Assembly: GCA_018267135.1 (NCBI GenBank)
Contig: JAFDZA010000014.1
Span: forward strand, 62,001-126,000
DNA: 64,000 nt
DNA from: Bacteroidota bacterium
Lineage (GTDB): Bacteria; Bacteroidota; Bacteroidia; Cytophagales; Cyclobacteriaceae
Reading direction: 5' to 3'
Below the pieces are notes generated by a model that saw only the letters and a program-made list of their open reading frames with translations, ran no database searches and was not told the origin of the DNA. Shown here piece after piece: positions 63,401 to 64,000 of this stretch. A program made the translations under genes and the position numbers. Position 1 is the first letter of the stretch, and each line of letters begins with the position of its first letter.

Positions 63401-63608
63401 GGGTGTGTTTTTTGTTTCTTGTGGAAATAACAATGCTATTGACTTTACATTTACCGATATTCTGGGCAGAACAATTAAAGCGAAGTCTATTGAAAATTAT
63501 TCGGAAGGTGTATTTATTATCTCATTTGATAAAACTGACTCTGGCTTGATTTTAATGAAGATGTCGAGTGGTAAGGATATTTTTATAAAGAAGGTGCTGA
63601 TACAATAA
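60480..63608 (+). CDS. Large T9SS-secreted protein: toroid-like domain, Ig-like and LamG modules
   Basis: This 1042-residue protein has a signal peptide (1-20, SDVLQAQ). An N-terminal domain (~30-545) is homologous to the lipoprotein at 52827, sharing GDWWYDVMPNIFFYQLY (153-169), PYGIYTAARMNAELGTNYNITKMINWSFD, GYAFAMNGFQHAAALVPMVKYDKRFARTIAKWVLNLANASRL. Two Ig/PKD-like domains come next (~575-750), each with a TFNWYVNG/KYSWRVANG core. A LamG domain lies at ~755-930 (AVAYYPFDGNVKDYSGNNHHGTLSG). A T9SS type A sorting domain ends the protein (~965-1042, YPNPTSTGVFFVS). It should be a surface enzyme or binding protein initiating glycan attack. Activity is unknown. Confidence 0.8.
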   Translation: MKGLLPLFFFFVCISDVLQAQTGQIDINKVGLMHNMPSPYGMRNWKKVTLQYDSFVYNLNATGQYLPLMHLRASGVNYPSLKPILFDSYVGSASSGSQAEAINIIPSLVGASLVGVDKSNQFGNNWVLKAKDFFNQANAQNIYLNGYAATSGGDWWYDVMPNIFFYQLYSLYPATQDFQSQFSIVADRWLSAVNTMGGSTTPWRLPNMNYRAFNFSTMTPVSGSWSEPEAAGAIGWILYQAYQQTGKKKYLEGAEMAIGYLASLNSNPAYEIQLPYGIYTAARMNAELGTNYNITKMINWSFDQSSVRNWGTIVGTWGNTVTGMNDVSGLIGEVDNPSTGYAFAMNGFQHAAALVPMVKYDKRFARTIAKWVLNLANASRLFYRSYLPASHQDSYLWSSGNDPKAVLGYEALKQKGLNDSLLFATGDAKRSGWAQTNLGLYGSSHVGYMASLIDTTEVQGILLLNLNKTDFFASNSYPTYLVYNPLSTSQAITLQLGTNNYDIYDALSQQVIKTSATSSSLITIPSDQAMMLVYVPAGSSLTNLSGKLYANQKIIDYHYGYNFNGKLIIQSLAAADTVVQYNKQITIYSSVRNKKAPVTFNWYVNGDLSATTTDSSFVWTAPSLAGSYRVRLNISDGVSLAMDSIQFNVVPRVPALPTILSVSSDSIWCYTDSAISITCRARANAPGKLKYSWRVANGSISHQSDSVITWRAPSAEGLYSISVTVKNSDSLLVNSILYFLIKSKTNQIGQAVAYYPFDGNVKDYSGNNHHGTLSGVQPTSDARGLPDRAYRFSSNTDIIDVPNASSLNFQNRITLSCWVKLDMIPAESYVLSHGSYQQRWKISILSNSKVRWTINTTNGITDLDSSFPLQLNTFYHITVVYTGYSTELYINGWLNAYASCSGLLNTSNVDITFGKMLPSVTNYGFYGTLDEVRIYDQSLGPNEIILLKGIWNTTTNVIPADHFMPIVYPNPTSTGVFFVSCGNNNAIDFTFTDILGRTIKAKSIENYSEGVFIISFDKTDSGLILMKMSSGKDIFIKKVLIQ

Positions 63609-63638
63609 ATCATTTTCTTCTTTTATTTACATTTTATT

Positions 63639-63672
63639 CTTGCTTTTCAATCCCAATTTCATAGTACTTTTG
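63639..63672 (+). promoter_or_regulatory. Promoter candidate for the ABC transporter gene
   Basis: CTTG (63639-63642), a 22-nt spacer and the perfect -7 octamer TACTTTTG (63665-63672) precede the ATG at 63696 by 24 nt. Confidence 0.5.
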
Positions 63673-63695
63673 GTCATCGTATTTATTTTATACTC

Positions 63696-64000
63696 ATGGC
63701 CGAAATTGTGCTTCAGGCCGACCGATTAACCAAGACCTATACTTCGGCCGGCAAAAATCTTACGGTATTAGAAAATGTTTCCTTTCAGGCAGAGCAAGGC
63801 ACCAGTCTGGCCGTTATTGGCCCCAGTGGGAGTGGTAAAACCACACTGTTAGGCTTGTGTGCAGGGCTGGATGTACCCACCCAGGGCACTATTTCGCTGA
63901 TGGGCCTTAAACTAAACGCCATGAACGAAGACGACCGGGCGTATGTGCGAAACCGGTATGTTGGGTTTGTATTTCAAAATTTCCAGTTGCTGGCTACCCT
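63696..64000 (+). CDS. ABC transporter ATP-binding protein (LolD/YbbA-like, 3' end cut by window)
   Basis: The first 101 residues are present. Walker A is GPSGSGKTTLLGLCAGLD (~43-60), and the Q-loop region reads YVGFVFQNFQLLATL at the window edge. The N-terminal LQADRLTKTYTSAGKNLTVLENVSF matches the MacB/LolD/YbbA subgroup, which moves lipoproteins or peptides. The downstream part with signature and Walker B motifs is outside the window. A promoter-like element precedes it, so it appears to start a new unit independent of the PUL. Confidence 0.9.
   Translation, partial: MAEIVLQADRLTKTYTSAGKNLTVLENVSFQAEQGTSLAVIGPSGSGKTTLLGLCAGLDVPTQGTISLMGLKLNAMNEDDRAYVRNRYVGFVFQNFQLLAT

Noticed and set aside
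1-64000. Search for tRNAs, CRISPR arrays, insertion sequences and phage genes
   Set aside because: No cloverleaf sequences, regularly spaced repeats, transposases or integrases were recognised in gaps or coding regions.

Overview
The window comes from a member of the Bacteroidota, most likely of the Cytophagales type. This rests on a SusC/SusD pair beside a hybrid two-component regulator, type IX secretion (T9SS) C-terminal sorting domains, an alternative complex III (Act) operon, Bat-type aerotolerance genes, DUF5686 and 7TMR-DISM proteins, and TTTG / TANNTTTG promoters. Base composition is moderate in GC, and most genes sit in short, tight operons. No tRNA, rRNA, CRISPR array, insertion sequence or phage gene was seen.

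Region 1 (1-19.9 kb) is mostly housekeeping. The minus strand carries a queuosine-precursor transporter (cut by the edge), RNase Z, a STAS anti-sigma antagonist, purC, a MORN/YwqK-repeat protein, a thiolase, a BatB/BatC pair, a TauE-type permease, an exported-looking O-methyltransferase and a PepSY membrane protein. The plus strand carries an ECF sigma factor / anti-sigma-like / CpxP-like trio, folC and trmB. A minus-strand DUF5686 protein, leuS and a 7TMR-DISM receptor follow.

Region 2 (20.2-34.4 kb) looks like one respiratory operon: actABCDEF, cytochrome oxidase subunits II and I, heme o synthase, two subunit III-like proteins and subunit IV. It starts at a consensus Bacteroidota promoter and ends at a strong terminator. 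Together the genes encode a quinol:cytochrome c oxidoreductase coupled to an aa3-type oxygen reductase.

Region 3 (34.5-39.3 kb, minus strand) holds a T9SS-tagged CotH-kinase protein, an MFS transporter, an Asp-box (sialidase-like) propeller protein and an SGNH esterase.

Region 4 (39.35-46.2 kb) is a complete tryptophan operon, trpEGDCFBA. It is preceded by a tiny ribosomal protein THX gene and a previously unlabelled leader peptide with three consecutive Trp codons. Mutually exclusive hairpins and an intrinsic terminator follow the leader, forming a classical ribosome-mediated attenuator. This is the clearest regulatory discovery in the window.

Region 5 (46.2-63.6 kb) is a polysaccharide utilisation locus. 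It has a hybrid two-component sensor/regulator, a GH130 glycosidase/phosphorylase, an MFS importer, a lipoprotein of an unrecognised helical-barrel-like family, SusC, SusD, a FIVAR/LamG lipoprotein, and a large T9SS-secreted paralogue of the unrecognised family with Ig-like and LamG modules. The two paralogues may be a new carbohydrate-active family. The window ends inside an ABC-transporter ATPase gene.
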